Both the position numbers and the translations under genes were made by a program. From Limnobaculum allomyrinae (GTDB lineage: Bacteria; Pseudomonadota; Gammaproteobacteria; Enterobacterales; Enterobacteriaceae), in NCBI RefSeq assembly GCF_016649425.1, contig NZ_JADRCR010000007.1, forward strand, positions 215,934-273,346: DNA of 57,413 nucleotides, in the 5' to 3' direction. The notes below the pieces were generated by a model that had not been told where the DNA came from, made no database searches, and worked only from the letters and a program-made list of their open reading frames with translations. Shown in pieces: positions 27,514 to 37,029 of this stretch. How positions within the stretch are numbered: position 1 is the first letter of the stretch; the number at the start of each line of letters is the position of its first letter.

Positions 27514-28389
27514 TTAATATTCAGTAAAAACTAAATTTTTTCTGGTTGGTGAATACATTGAAATGTATTGCTGAGCCAAACTCTTGGAAGATGCCAACTT
27601 ACCGGCTTTACTCAGAACCGGAGTCAGTTTTTCCATCACCATCTTCGCAGTGCCAGCGATATCACTGTCACCGTATTTAGCAACGGTCGCGTACCAGGCA
27701 TAAGCTTGTTGATCGTCTTTTGCAACGCCCTGACCTAAGTAATAAGAGCCCGCCAAATTAAATTGTGCTTCAGTAACACCCTGATTGGCTGCTTTTGTAT
27801 ACCAGTAGACAGCCTGTTCCGGATCTTGAGGGACACCTTCACCGTGGGTATAGGCCGCACCTAAGTTATTCTGAGAGTTGGCAATACCCTGTTTGGCCGC
27901 CAGACTATCCCAATAAATGGATTGTTCAAGGTTGAACTCTACGCCCTTGCCATTCAAATAGGCGGAAGCAACTTGCCCCTGAGCGCGAGCATTACCCTGT
28001 TCGGCTGCTTTTTTATACCAATTAAAAGCTTCCGTATAATCAGGCATCATATCTACGCCGTTTGCATACATATCTGCCAATTGAAGCTGAGAATCAACAT
28101 TACCACTGATTGCTGAAGATTTAATCCACCCCAGCCCTTGTGCTTTTTCACCTGATGCTAAAAGAATGTCACCCATCCTACGCTGAGCTATCTGATCGCC
28201 TGCATTCCCCTGTTTTTGAATTTGAGAAAGGTACTGCTGCAGACCACCTAACATATTCTGTTGTGAAGGATCAATTGGCTGACCAAATGCGGAAGACGCC
28301 TCATCGTTCTGTTTTTTGTCGACGCAACCAGACACCATTAGTGTTAAAACGCTTAGAATCAATGCACAGTGATAACGTTTAATTAACAT
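27514..28389 (-). CDS. Sel1-repeat lipoprotein
   Basis: A 291-residue protein with a lipoprotein signal peptide and lipobox (LTLMVSGC, lipidated Cys at residue 22). From about residue 75 to 245 there are four to five tandem Sel1-like (TPR-type) repeats, e.g. YTEAFNWYKKAAEQGNARAQGQVASAYLNGKGV and PEQAVYWYTKAANQGVTEAQFNLAGSYYLGQGV-type units. These helical repeats serve as protein-binding scaffolds. The specific role is unknown. It follows another small lipoprotein gene by 5 bp, so the two should be co-expressed and may work together in the envelope. Confidence 0.88.
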   Translation of the reverse strand: MLIKRYHCALILSVLTLMVSGCVDKKQNDEASSAFGQPIDPSQQNMLGGLQQYLSQIQKQGNAGDQIAQRRMGDILLASGEKAQGLGWIKSSAISGNVDSQLQLADMYANGVDMMPDYTEAFNWYKKAAEQGNARAQGQVASAYLNGKGVEFNLEQSIYWDSLAAKQGIANSQNNLGAAYTHGEGVPQDPEQAVYWYTKAANQGVTEAQFNLAGSYYLGQGVAKDDQQAYAWYATVAKYGDSDIAGTAKMVMEKLTPVLSKAGKLASSKSLAQQYISMYSPTRKNLVFTEY

Positions 28390-28394
28390 AGATA

Positions 28395-28766
28395 TTATTT
28401 CCTGTCTGCTTGCTCTAACAATAATGAGTAGATTTGGCCATCAATATGCTGACAGGTTCTGGCAAGTTTCGCCTGATAAACGCTATCCATGACATTCACA
28501 GTATCGGGTCCCAATGTTGAACGCATAGCAAGATACTTAGTTGCCGTTTCCATGTTCGAATCCATCATCATTTTGCTCTGATTATAGCTGTTAAAATCGA
28601 GCTTCTTTAATGTTTCCAAACGAACAAGACATCCCTGAAAACGCTGGTTATACGACTGTTCGTTACTATTAGCCTGTTGGGTGTTCTTTTTTTCGAACTT
28701 CGCACAACCGTTGATGCTAATAAGGACCAGCCCTACTGCGGCCAACATCAATGTTCTTTTCATCAA
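28395..28766 (-). CDS. Small lipoprotein of unknown function
   Basis: 123 residues with a lipoprotein signal (MMKRTLMLAAVGLVLISINGC), where the +1 cysteine is followed by AKFEKK. The mature part is predicted helical and includes cysteines in RFQGCLVRLE and ARTCQHIDG that could pair. I do not recognise the family. The adjacent ATG codons at the start leave a one-codon uncertainty. Five bp separate it from the Sel1-repeat lipoprotein gene downstream. Confidence 0.8.
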   Translation of the reverse strand: MMKRTLMLAAVGLVLISINGCAKFEKKNTQQANSNEQSYNQRFQGCLVRLETLKKLDFNSYNQSKMMMDSNMETATKYLAMRSTLGPDTVNVMDSVYQAKLARTCQHIDGQIYSLLLEQADRK

Positions 28767-29079
28767 TCTGTTACCTTAAAAAATTGATTGCAGTTTTATA
28801 AATTATAGATGTATCGCATGATACAAACCAAGGTCGATCGCATATAACGCAAGCAATAAAATGAGTATCGCTAAACAACTTCAGATCGTTCTGGTTACAA
28901 TTAAAGATACAAAACGAAAAGCAGCACAACCTCGCCAAAGCGAAACCTATCCAATCTTAGCACAGTTTAATATAACACCGTGAAAAGAGATATGAATATA
29001 GTATTCATCAAATAAGTTGATCACACTTTTGGAATTTTATACCCAAAAGTAATAATACATCTTGATGACTATTTCTACT
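28767..29079. other. Gap between small lipoprotein gene and lysP
   Basis: A+T-rich intergenic DNA. It should include the promoter of the lipoprotein pair. I see no gene and no recognisable operator. Confidence 0.5.
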
Positions 29080-29104
29080 AAAAAGCGGCGTATTATACGC
29101 CGCT
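29080..29104 (-). terminator. Rho-independent terminator of lysP
   Basis: Arms AGCGGCGTAT (29084-29093) and ATACGCCGCT (29095-29104). On the minus strand the stem leads into TTTTTAG. Confidence 0.88.
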
Positions 29105-29125
29105 CTTAAATACTATAGTTACTAA

Positions 29126-30625
29126 TTACTCTTCCCGGATTTCTGTTTTGGGAAAATCCATCTCTTTATAGCGGACAAATTTTGTTCTTTTAATTATTTT
29201 ATATCCAAACCAAATTGCCAAAAACAGCGGAATACCTATATAAGTAGCCGCAACACCTGCCCAATCAATATTATCTTCCAGGAAGGCTTGGTAATTCTGC
29301 CCTAAAGTAATAATCAAACACAATACAAATGCGAAAATTGGCCCTAATGGGAAAAAACCTGAACGATATGGCAACGCGTCCAATGAATGTCCCTGCGCAA
29401 TATAGCCGCGACGGAAGCGGTAATGACTGATGGCAATACCTAACCAGGCAATAAAACCTGTCATTCCTGAAGTATTCAGCAACCATAAATAAACTTGCTG
29501 ATTACCAAACATTGAGGTCAGGAAGCAAAGTCCCGCCACAACCGTGGTGGCAATCAGGGCATTACGAGGTACACCACCGGAGGACAGCTTAGCAAAAATC
29601 TTCGGTGCTTTACCTTCCGCTGCCAGAGCATACAACATACGAGTAGATGCATACATACCAGAGTTACCAGCAGAAAGTACAGAAGTCAGAATAACCGCAT
29701 TCATTACCGCTGCTGCTGATAACAGCCCTGCATGCTGGAACACCAACGTAAACGGACTCACACTAATATCAGTTTCATCATTACGTAACAGGCTTGGGTC
29801 AGTATAAGGAATTAATACGCTGACAATCAGAATCGCGAAAATATAAAACAGTAAAATACGCCAGAATACCTGACGCACCGCACGTGGAATATTACGCGCC
29901 GGATCGGCAGATTCACCGGCAGCGATACCAATTAATTCGGTTCCCTGAAAAGAGAAACCAACGATCATTGCCACACCAATCATCGCAGAGAAGCCACCGG
30001 CAAACGGTGCATCACCAATAGTCCAGTTATGCCAGCCTGAAGTTGGCCCACCTTTCATGATGCCGAAAATCATCAGCAGGCCAAGACCAATAAAGATAAC
30101 AACGGTAACCACTTTAATCAGGGCAAACCAGAATTCGGCTTCACCAAATCCTTTTACCGAGATGTAATTCAATAAGAACATCAAGCTCAGGAATAGCGCA
30201 CTCCAGATCCAACTTGGCAACCCAAACGGCGTCTCCGGGAACCAATACTGCATCACTAATTGCGCAGCCACCAGATCAACGGCAACGGTTACCGCCCAGT
30301 TATACCAATAGTTCCATCCCAGCGCAAAGCCAAAACCCGGCTCAACATATTTAGCGCCATAAGTAGAAAATGAACCAGAAACCGGCATATAAGAGGCAAG
30401 CTCACCCAGGCTGGTCATTAAGAAATAAACCATCAGGCCAATTAGCGCATAGGAAAGCAGCGCACCGCCCGGACCTGCCTGAGCAATAGTCGCACCGGAT
30501 GCTACAAACAAACCGGTACCGATCGAACCACCGACGGCAATCATTGTTAAATGACGCGCTTTCAGTACCCGACGTAATCCCGGCACGCTTTTTTCCTTTG
30601 AATCTTTTGTATCGACCAGAGCCAT
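29126..30625 (-). CDS. lysP: Lysine-specific permease
   Basis: A 499-residue APC-superfamily permease with twelve membrane segments, nearly identical to E. coli LysP across the start of the transport domain (PGLRR-LKARHLTMIA-GGSIGTGLFVASGATI). LysP imports lysine with protons and in E. coli also restrains the acid-stress regulator CadC. The start at 30625 (MALVDTKDSKEKSVPGL) matches the family length; 29 more codons are open upstream but not conserved. It is followed by its own terminator. yeiE lies upstream on the same strand, as in E. coli. Confidence 0.96.
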   Translation of the reverse strand: MALVDTKDSKEKSVPGLRRVLKARHLTMIAVGGSIGTGLFVASGATIAQAGPGGALLSYALIGLMVYFLMTSLGELASYMPVSGSFSTYGAKYVEPGFGFALGWNYWYNWAVTVAVDLVAAQLVMQYWFPETPFGLPSWIWSALFLSLMFLLNYISVKGFGEAEFWFALIKVVTVVIFIGLGLLMIFGIMKGGPTSGWHNWTIGDAPFAGGFSAMIGVAMIVGFSFQGTELIGIAAGESADPARNIPRAVRQVFWRILLFYIFAILIVSVLIPYTDPSLLRNDETDISVSPFTLVFQHAGLLSAAAVMNAVILTSVLSAGNSGMYASTRMLYALAAEGKAPKIFAKLSSGGVPRNALIATTVVAGLCFLTSMFGNQQVYLWLLNTSGMTGFIAWLGIAISHYRFRRGYIAQGHSLDALPYRSGFFPLGPIFAFVLCLIITLGQNYQAFLEDNIDWAGVAATYIGIPLFLAIWFGYKIIKRTKFVRYKEMDFPKTEIREE

Positions 30626-30779
30626 TCTTAACCTATCTATTTGCTTGTCTGTTACTAAAAAGAGCGCGATTGTAGCAAAGGATAGATCGCGGGATAACAT
30701 CAAACCTCTCAATATAAGATTCGTTCATAATTCTGAAGATCTTATTAGCAAAACCCAATAATGTGTTTTCGTCTACTTT

Positions 30780-31682
30780 TCAATCAGCCCGTTGAATCTC
30801 GGCCAATATCTGAGGAGTAACCCGACAATAAGATAAGAAACGCAATAAGCTGGAAGAAATATGTTTTTGACGGTGATAAATCAGATATAGCCTGCGTTCA
30901 AGAGGAGCAAAAGGGATCTTCAATTCAACTAAAGTTCCACTCTCTAATTGCTCAGCGACCACTCTGCGTGACAGACAACTGATACCAATACCATGGCGAA
31001 CCGCATGTTTAATTGCTTCGGAATTACCCAGTTCTAAAATGGGCCTGGCTCCCGGCAGGTGTGACATCAGACTATGTTCCAATACATCTCGCGTACCTGA
31101 ACCAGCCTCACGCAATATCCATGGCGCATTAATCAGATCATCAATCGTCACCGGCTTTTGAGTTAATGCGTGCCCTGCTGCGGCAAATACTACCAATTCA
31201 TCGCTCATCCACGGTCGGGATATCAATTCGGGACTATGACATTGCCCTTCTATTAACCCTAAATCAGCACGAAAATCAGAGACCAGTTGAACAACCTCCC
31301 GGCTATTGGCAACAATCAGCTCCAACGGCGTGGATTGAAAATCCTGACGATAATGGGCAATCATTTCCGGCAACATATAGTTACCAATTGTGGTACTGGC
31401 TGCAATTCGTAGCGCGCCATCCTGCTGTTGAAAAAGCTGCTCAACTTCCATTGCCCTTTCCAACAAAGAGAGTGCTTTAGGATAAAGCAATCGACCATTT
31501 TCATTCACCACCAGTCGCTTACCCACCCGATCAAACAGTGCAGCATTAAGCTGTTTCTCCAGATCTGCTAAACCTGCACTCACCGCTGACTGTGACAGTG
31601 CTAAAACTGAGGATGCCTGTGTGGTTGAGCCACTTTTTACCACTTCAACAAATATCTCAAGCTGACGCAATGTGATATGCAT
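30780..31682 (-). CDS. yeiE: LysR-family transcriptional regulator YeiE
   Basis: A 300-residue LysR regulator with an N-terminal winged helix-turn-helix ([50 protein letters not shown]) and a C-terminal effector-binding domain from about residue 90. In E. coli and Salmonella YeiE has been tied to sulfite response and to iron and envelope genes. It is divergent from yeiH with 111 bp between the starts, so regulation of the neighbour is plausible. Confidence 0.94.
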   Translation of the reverse strand: MHITLRQLEIFVEVVKSGSTTQASSVLALSQSAVSAGLADLEKQLNAALFDRVGKRLVVNENGRLLYPKALSLLERAMEVEQLFQQQDGALRIAASTTIGNYMLPEMIAHYRQDFQSTPLELIVANSREVVQLVSDFRADLGLIEGQCHSPELISRPWMSDELVVFAAAGHALTQKPVTIDDLINAPWILREAGSGTRDVLEHSLMSHLPGARPILELGNSEAIKHAVRHGIGISCLSRRVVAEQLESGTLVELKIPFAPLERRLYLIYHRQKHISSSLLRFLSYCRVTPQILAEIQRAD

Positions 31683-31793
31683 CGCTGCTCCTTACCACTT
31701 ATTTCGATTAGTTATAAATATATAATCAATTTCTCTTTTATAGCCAATTACTTTATTTTTGTAAGCCTATTCACTGTCAATAGGTCGTTATAT

Positions 31794-32876
31794 ATGCAAC
31801 AGAGTCATTCAACTACGGTAAAACCATCCCTGTTTAAATCAGCAACGCCATTGTTGCCTGGTTTATTACTGACTGGTGCCATCACTTTACTCTCTATATA
31901 TGCGGCAAACCAACCTTCAATAGCCCGGCTGGGGCTCAGTGCTTTAACACTGGCCATTGTGATTGGCATGGTATTAGGCAATCTGGTTTACCCTGCCATC
32001 TCTTCTGTTTGCGATGCTGGTGTGCATTTAGCCAAACAGAAATTATTACGACTGGGTATCATTTTGTATGGCTTTCGCCTGACCTTCCAGCAAATCGCTG
32101 ATGTTGGCACGAGCGGTATTATTATTGATGCCCTTACTCTGATCTCTACCTTCTTTCTGGCCTGTTGGGCGGGAAAACATCTTTTTGGTCTGGATCGAGA
32201 AACCACTCTGTTAATCGGTGCTGGTAGCAGTATTTGTGGTGCAGCAGCCATTATGGCGGCAGACCCGGTAGTTAAGTCAGAATCCAGTAAAGTCGCCGTT
32301 GCCGTTGCAACAGTCGTTATCTTCGGCACTATCGCCATGTTTCTTTATCCATGGTTGTATCAGTTGGAAATGAAATATCACCTGTTAGGATTTTCTGATA
32401 ATGACTTTGGTATTTATATTGGCTCCACGGTACATGAAGTGGCGCAGGTTGTAGCTGCTGGCCGCGCTATTTCTGATGATGCAGGTAACAGCGCAGTCAT
32501 TGTCAAAATGATCCGCGTTATGATGCTGGCGCCCTTCTTATTATTACTCTCCGGCTATCTTAACCGTAGTAAGAAGAGCAGTTCATCACAGGGAGCGCAA
32601 AAAAGCGCTATCGTTATCCCTTGGTTCGCCGTACTGTTTATCGTGGTTGCCGGATTTAATTCTCTGGATCTGCTTCCACATATGGCAGTAAAAACCCTCA
32701 TCGATCTGGATACTATTCTGCTCTCTATGGCAATGGCGGCGCTGGGGCTGACTACTCACATCAGTGCGATTCGTCAGGCTGGAATTAAACCACTATTACT
32801 CGCTACATTGCTGTTTATCTGGTTAATTGCCGGAGGAGCACTGATCAATCTTGCCGTTCATCAATTTGGTCTTTAA
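31794..32876 (+). CDS. yeiH: YeiH family inner membrane protein (UPF0324), putative exporter
   Basis: A 360-residue protein with about ten hydrophobic segments, including the conserved [19 protein letters not shown] and [15 protein letters not shown] motifs of the UPF0324 family, often described as putative sulfate or sulfite exporters. The start at 31794 ([14 protein letters not shown]) fits E. coli YeiH (349 residues); further upstream codons overlap the yeiE start and are unlikely. AGG lies upstream of the ATG. Substrate is not shown by the sequence. Confidence 0.9.
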   Translation: MQQSHSTTVKPSLFKSATPLLPGLLLTGAITLLSIYAANQPSIARLGLSALTLAIVIGMVLGNLVYPAISSVCDAGVHLAKQKLLRLGIILYGFRLTFQQIADVGTSGIIIDALTLISTFFLACWAGKHLFGLDRETTLLIGAGSSICGAAAIMAADPVVKSESSKVAVAVATVVIFGTIAMFLYPWLYQLEMKYHLLGFSDNDFGIYIGSTVHEVAQVVAAGRAISDDAGNSAVIVKMIRVMMLAPFLLLLSGYLNRSKKSSSSQGAQKSAIVIPWFAVLFIVVAGFNSLDLLPHMAVKTLIDLDTILLSMAMAALGLTTHISAIRQAGIKPLLLATLLFIWLIAGGALINLAVHQFGL

Positions 32877-32972
32877 TTGATTGTCTGTTTACTATTAGCG
32901 TTAATTATTTGTTAATAGATGTTGCTACCCAAAGTGTGAGATAATATTGGCTGGCAATACAGGAGAATAGAT

Positions 32973-33830
32973 ATGAAGTTTGTTGGCGCACACGTTAGTG
33001 CATCTGGTGGATTAGATCAGGCCGTTATCCGGGCTCATGAGCTTGAAGCAACAGCTTTCGCACTGTTTACCAAAAACCAGCGTCAGTGGCGAGCCGCTCC
33101 ACTAACTGAAGAAGTGATATCAGATTTTCGCAGCGCCTGCGAACAATATCACTACAGCTCCGCTCAAATTTTACCTCATGACAGCTACCTGATTAATCTT
33201 GGTCATCCGGTGGAAGAGGCGCTGCAAAAGTCCCGGGATGCTTTCATTGACGAAATGGATCGCTGCCAACAATTAGGGCTAACGCTACTGAACTTTCACC
33301 CGGGTAGCCATCTGATGCAAATCGATGAAGATGAATGCCTTAAACGCATCGCTGAATCTATTAATATCGCCTTAGACAGAACCCAGAACGTTGTTGCAGT
33401 GATAGAGAATACAGCTGGTCAGGGCAGCAACTTAGGCTTTAAGTTTGAGCATCTGGCCGCCATTATTGATGGTGTTGAAGATAAAAGTCGTGTTGGTGTC
33501 TGTATTGATACTTGCCATGCCTTCGCCGCAGGTTACGACCTGCGTACAGAAGAAGATTGTGAGAAAACCTTTACTCGTTTCAGCGATATTGTTGGATTCA
33601 ATTATCTGCGCGGTATGCACTTAAATGATGCTAAAAGCGAGTTTGGTAGTCGGGTTGACCGCCATAATAGTTTGGGTGAAGGTAATATTGGCAAAACCGT
33701 TTTCAGCTATATCATGCGCGATGAACGTTTTGACAATATTCCACTAATTCTGGAAACCATCAATCCGGATATCTGGAAAGATGAAATAGCCTGGTTGAAA
33801 AGCCAGCAGAAAGTGGCTGAAGCTGTTTGA
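32973..33830 (+). CDS. nfo: Deoxyribonuclease IV (apurinic/apyrimidinic endonuclease)
   Basis: A 285-residue TIM-barrel enzyme that cleaves DNA 5' to abasic sites. Zinc-binding and signature segments are intact: [60 protein letters not shown] and [25 protein letters not shown]. The length equals E. coli Nfo. AGGAGA precedes the ATG. It lies 96 bp after yeiH on the same strand. Confidence 0.98.
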   Translation: MKFVGAHVSASGGLDQAVIRAHELEATAFALFTKNQRQWRAAPLTEEVISDFRSACEQYHYSSAQILPHDSYLINLGHPVEEALQKSRDAFIDEMDRCQQLGLTLLNFHPGSHLMQIDEDECLKRIAESINIALDRTQNVVAVIENTAGQGSNLGFKFEHLAAIIDGVEDKSRVGVCIDTCHAFAAGYDLRTEEDCEKTFTRFSDIVGFNYLRGMHLNDAKSEFGSRVDRHNSLGEGNIGKTVFSYIMRDERFDNIPLILETINPDIWKDEIAWLKSQQKVAEAV

Positions 33831-33833
33831 GTA

Positions 33834-33942
33834 GCGCTAGCGCTGGCCCGCAGAGAGAAACACTATAAGGTGTTGTATCACTCCTTCAGCGGGCCAGACC
33901 CGACCCACTCTGTGGCTGAGTACGAATGGTCTTCCGGTCGGG
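33834..33942. repeat. Two consecutive long-arm inverted repeats after nfo
   Basis: The nfo-fruK gap starts with a 12-bp palindrome AGCGCTAGCGCT (33834-33845), then a stem of CTGGCCCGC (33843-33851) with GCGGGCCAG (33889-33897) and a second of CCCGACC (33899-33905) with GGTCGGG (33936-33942). No T run follows, so these are not standard terminators. The G+C content is high for an intergenic region here. It may be a small structured RNA or an interspersed repeat. I cannot assign it to a known repeat family. Confidence 0.5.
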
Positions 33943-34044
33943 CACAAAATCAATATAAGCCCCGCTGATTTACGACCGCCATATACATAGATGCCAACTA
34001 ACGATATTCGTTAACACTCTGTATAGCCTATTTAATCGCTATCA

Positions 34045-34983
34045 TTAGTTAAATGGTTTCAACTCAACTTGCGACATCATGGATGCCAGTTGCATGCGAT
34101 CTTTAATGCCGACATTACTTTGACTCACCGCCAGCACCGCAACCGCGGTTGCCAATCGTAAAGTATGTTCACTGGACTCTCTCATTAGCAGACCATAAAT
34201 CAGACCACCCACCATTGAGTCACCAGCACCTACCGTACTGACGACTTCACAAACCGGTGGTTTTGCCAGCCAGGCGCCGGAAGCGTTGACCCACAGCGCC
34301 CCTTCCACCCCCAGAGAGATCACCACATGAGCAATACCATCTTCACGCAGCGCGTGAGCAGCTTCTACCACATCTTCTAATGTCGGAAGTGGACGCCCCA
34401 TCCAGATTTCCAGCTCACGGCGATTAGGTTTGACCAACCATGGCGAGGCCTTTAATCCGGCGGCAAAAGCTTCCCGGCTACTGTCAAAAATAATACAAGG
34501 ACAGACGCTGCGCAGTTGGCGCATCCAGTCGCTAAATGATTCAGGATCGACACCCGCAGGCAAACTACCGCTCACCGCCACCATATCGAACTGCCCCAGC
34601 CATGATAATGAATCAGCCATAAACCGCTGCCAGTCACTCTGGCAAACTTCAAAACCAGAGAAATTGAAATCTGTCACTTCATTGCTGGCTTCAGTCAGTT
34701 TAACGTTGATACGTGTGCGACCCGGCACAACCTGAAAGCGGTTAGCAATACCTAATTCACTGAACAGTTGCTGAAAACCATCCTGATTCTCTTTGCCAAG
34801 AAATCCACCAACGGTGACATCAATACCCAGATCTTTCAGTACTTTTGCTACGTTAATGCCTTTGCCGGCCGCATGTAACCCCGCCGTTCTCACCCGATTG
34901 ACATCCCCCAAAACGATATCCGGGCAATAGCCAACTAAGTCATAAGCTGGATTCAAGGTTATGGTCGCTACACGTCTGTTCAT
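34045..34983 (-). CDS. fruK: 1-phosphofructokinase
   Basis: A 312-residue PfkB-family kinase, the exact length of E. coli FruK, phosphorylating fructose 1-phosphate to fructose 1,6-bisphosphate. The family start MNRRVATITLNPAYDLVG, the AAGKGINVAKVLKDLG sugar-binding segment and the C-terminal ATP/anion-hole motif STVGAGDSMVGGLIYG are intact. In E. coli fruK sits between fruB and fruA; here neither PTS gene is adjacent, although the locus (after nfo) is the same. A Cra-like operator lies 88 bp upstream, supporting FruK rather than another PfkB kinase such as LacC. Confidence 0.93.
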   Translation of the reverse strand: MNRRVATITLNPAYDLVGYCPDIVLGDVNRVRTAGLHAAGKGINVAKVLKDLGIDVTVGGFLGKENQDGFQQLFSELGIANRFQVVPGRTRINVKLTEASNEVTDFNFSGFEVCQSDWQRFMADSLSWLGQFDMVAVSGSLPAGVDPESFSDWMRQLRSVCPCIIFDSSREAFAAGLKASPWLVKPNRRELEIWMGRPLPTLEDVVEAAHALREDGIAHVVISLGVEGALWVNASGAWLAKPPVCEVVSTVGAGDSMVGGLIYGLLMRESSEHTLRLATAVAVLAVSQSNVGIKDRMQLASMMSQVELKPFN

Positions 34984-35070
34984 CTATTTCTTCTTTTTTT
35001 GCTTCTGTTCCGCTTTCCAACACCGTCAGAAAAGCAAAAAACGCAGATGCGTTTCCCTGTTTCCGGTTGG

Positions 35071-35082
35071 TGGATCGTTTCA
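35071..35082 (-). promoter_or_regulatory. Cra (FruR) operator of fruK
   Basis: TGGATCGTTTCA, one mismatch from the Cra core TGAATCGTTTCA, located 88 bp upstream of the fruK start. Cra represses fru genes until fructose 1-phosphate is present. Confidence 0.6.
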
Positions 35083-35167
35083 GGTGATTCTAGCGCTATT
35101 TTTGCTCAATTGCTCTATTATTCCCCGAATATTTGAGACTCATGATGCAAAATACTTCATTCAGCAA

Positions 35168-35422
35168 CTAGGGGGAGGTCAGGATTTCCAACTGATGTAA
35201 ATAGCGTAATGCTTCATCCCGGTGGGAAAAACACATATCTTCACGCGGCTTTAGCTGGGCACAGACTTTTGGCCGATCGGGGTGATGAAAAATTTTACAG
35301 CGAAAAGACTCATCAAGATGAATGCAGGGAACATCCGCCGGTTTGCCATCTGGCATGCCGGGAATAGGACTGGATATTGATAATCCGATACAGCATGCTC
35401 CGCAACCCGTGCGACATTCCAT
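35168..35422 (-). CDS. yeiW: YkgJ-family cysteine cluster protein YeiW
   Basis: 84 residues, the same length as E. coli YeiW and highly similar ([35 protein letters not shown]). The CxxxCGACC cluster with further cysteines (PCIHL, FRCKIF, KVCAQL, DMCFS) suggests binding of zinc or an Fe-S cluster. The molecular function is not known. It keeps its E. coli position ahead of yeiP, with mtr inserted between. Confidence 0.92.
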   Translation of the reverse strand: MECRTGCGACCIGLSISSPIPGMPDGKPADVPCIHLDESFRCKIFHHPDRPKVCAQLKPREDMCFSHRDEALRYLHQLEILTSP

Positions 35423-35569
35423 TTTAACGATCCGCGATCAACGATTCTGGTGCCTGACCATAGCAGTACGCTGTGACGATAACCAGCTATTTACCATCGT
35501 GTCTCCAAAAATAGTTCTCTTGCCTATAATCTCCTCTTACTACCACCCCTGATTATGAAGAAATAGTTG

Positions 35570-35609
35570 TTTACAAAAGCATACAAGTACGTATCATTCG
35601 ACTAGTACG
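35570..35609 (+). promoter_or_regulatory. Promoter and TrpR-like operator of the tryptophan permease gene
   Basis: TTTACA (35570-35575), 16-bp spacer, TATCAT (35592-35597). Overlapping the -10 is GTATCATTCGACTAGTAC (35591-35608), whose right half GACTAGTAC matches the TrpR half-operator AACTAGTAC in eight of nine bases; the left half is degenerate. E. coli mtr is repressed by TrpR, so the site supports the assignment of the gene. Confidence 0.5.
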
Positions 35610-35639
35610 GAAATATAACCCACTCAGGAAAGCATACAC

Positions 35640-36878
35640 ATGTCCCAAACAACCCCAATTAAACGCCCTTCTGTACTTGGTGGAGCGATGATTATTGCCG
35701 GAACCGCTGTCGGTGCCGGTATGTTCTCTATACCTATCGTCACCTCTGGCGTTTGGTTCAGCGGTTCAACCCTGATGCTGGTTTATACTTGGTTTTGTAT
35801 GTTTATGTCCGGGCTAATGTTGCTGGAAGCCAATCTTAACTATCCGGTCGGTTCCAGTTTCCACACCATGGTTAAAAGCCTGTTAGGCAATATCTGGAAC
35901 AGCATTAATGGTCTGTCGGTTGCATTTGTCCTTTATATTCTGACCTATGCTTACATCTCTGCTGGTGGTTCAATCATCAGCCATACTCTGACTTCCGTGT
36001 TAGACATTAACCAGACCATGGCTGGTTTGTTGTTTGCTATTCTGGTTGCCTTCATCGTTTGGTTATCGACCAAAGCCGTTGACCGTATCAATACAATTTT
36101 GATCGGCGGCATGGTGATTACCTTTGTCTTCTCTGTCAGTGATATGTTTGCCCAGGTTCAACCAGAAATTTTGTTCAACCGCAGTGAAAGTAACGCTGAA
36201 TACCTGCCTTATGCATTAGCTGCATTCCCTTATTTACTGGCCTCATTTGGCTATCATGGCAATATTCCAGGGTTGGCTAAATACTACCATCAGGATGCTA
36301 AATCGGTAGTACACAGCCTGCTGATTGGTACTCTTATCGCGCTGGTTATCTATCTGTTATGGCAGTATGTTATTCAGGGGAATATCCCTCGCGCAGGCTT
36401 TAAGCAGGTGATCGCCGAAGGCGGAAACATTGGTAATTTGTTAGCCCAACTGGATAATGGCGTTGTTACCCCATTAGTTAAACAATTACTGAATGCCTTC
36501 TCTTATATGGCACTCGCCAGTTCATTCCTGGGTGTTTCCCTTGGGTTGCTGGATTACATTGCTGACTTCTTCAAATTTGAAGATACCTCTGCTGGTCGTA
36601 CTAAGTCTGCTCTGGTGACATTTGTACCACCAACAGTAGCCGCACTGTTATTCCCTGATGGTTTCTTGTATGCCATCGGTTTCGCAGGTTTGGCGGCAAC
36701 TATTTGGGCAGTTATCGTACCGGCGATGTTGGCTCGCGCCAGCCGTAAGAAATTCCCTCAGGCGACTTATCATGCTCCTGGCGGTAACTTTATGGTTTAT
36801 TTCGTTATTCTGTTTGGTCTGATAAACATTGTGGCTCACGTAGCCTCAACGTTAAACCTGCTTCCGGTTTACAAATAA
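35640..36878 (+). CDS. mtr: Tryptophan-specific permease, Mtr type
   Basis: A 412-residue HAAAP-family proton symporter with eleven or so membrane segments. It agrees with E. coli Mtr over most of its length (TWFCM...SGLMLLEANLNYPVGSSF-type, AFVLYILTYAYISA, LASFGYHGN, FLYAIGFAGLAATIWA, LLPVYK end) better than with TyrP (403 residues). It imports tryptophan across the inner membrane. In E. coli setB lies at this position. A TrpR-like operator covers its promoter, and a terminator follows. Confidence 0.88.
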   Translation: MSQTTPIKRPSVLGGAMIIAGTAVGAGMFSIPIVTSGVWFSGSTLMLVYTWFCMFMSGLMLLEANLNYPVGSSFHTMVKSLLGNIWNSINGLSVAFVLYILTYAYISAGGSIISHTLTSVLDINQTMAGLLFAILVAFIVWLSTKAVDRINTILIGGMVITFVFSVSDMFAQVQPEILFNRSESNAEYLPYALAAFPYLLASFGYHGNIPGLAKYYHQDAKSVVHSLLIGTLIALVIYLLWQYVIQGNIPRAGFKQVIAEGGNIGNLLAQLDNGVVTPLVKQLLNAFSYMALASSFLGVSLGLLDYIADFFKFEDTSAGRTKSALVTFVPPTVAALLFPDGFLYAIGFAGLAATIWAVIVPAMLARASRKKFPQATYHAPGGNFMVYFVILFGLINIVAHVASTLNLLPVYK

Positions 36879-36887
36879 TCGCCTGTC

Positions 36888-36920
36888 GGCATCAGAAACC
36901 ACACATCGGTTTCTGATGCC
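36888..36920 (+). terminator. Rho-independent terminator of mtr
   Basis: Arms GGCATCAGAAACC (36888-36900) and GGTTTCTGATGCC (36908-36920), then TTTTCTTT. Confidence 0.92.
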
Positions 36921-37029
36921 TTTTCTTTCCCCGTTTTTTTTCTCTGTTACGATGAATTCTGCTTGCCTGTTTTACCCGTCACGAGTAATTTGTCGCCAGT
37001 CATTTAATCAGTGAGAACAGGTCATTTTT

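Noticed and set aside
34961..35200. 79-codon plus-strand frame opposite the fruK leader as a fruB remnant
   Set aside because: No HPr-like or EIIA-like sequence is visible, and the frame runs antisense across the fruK leader and the end of yeiW.
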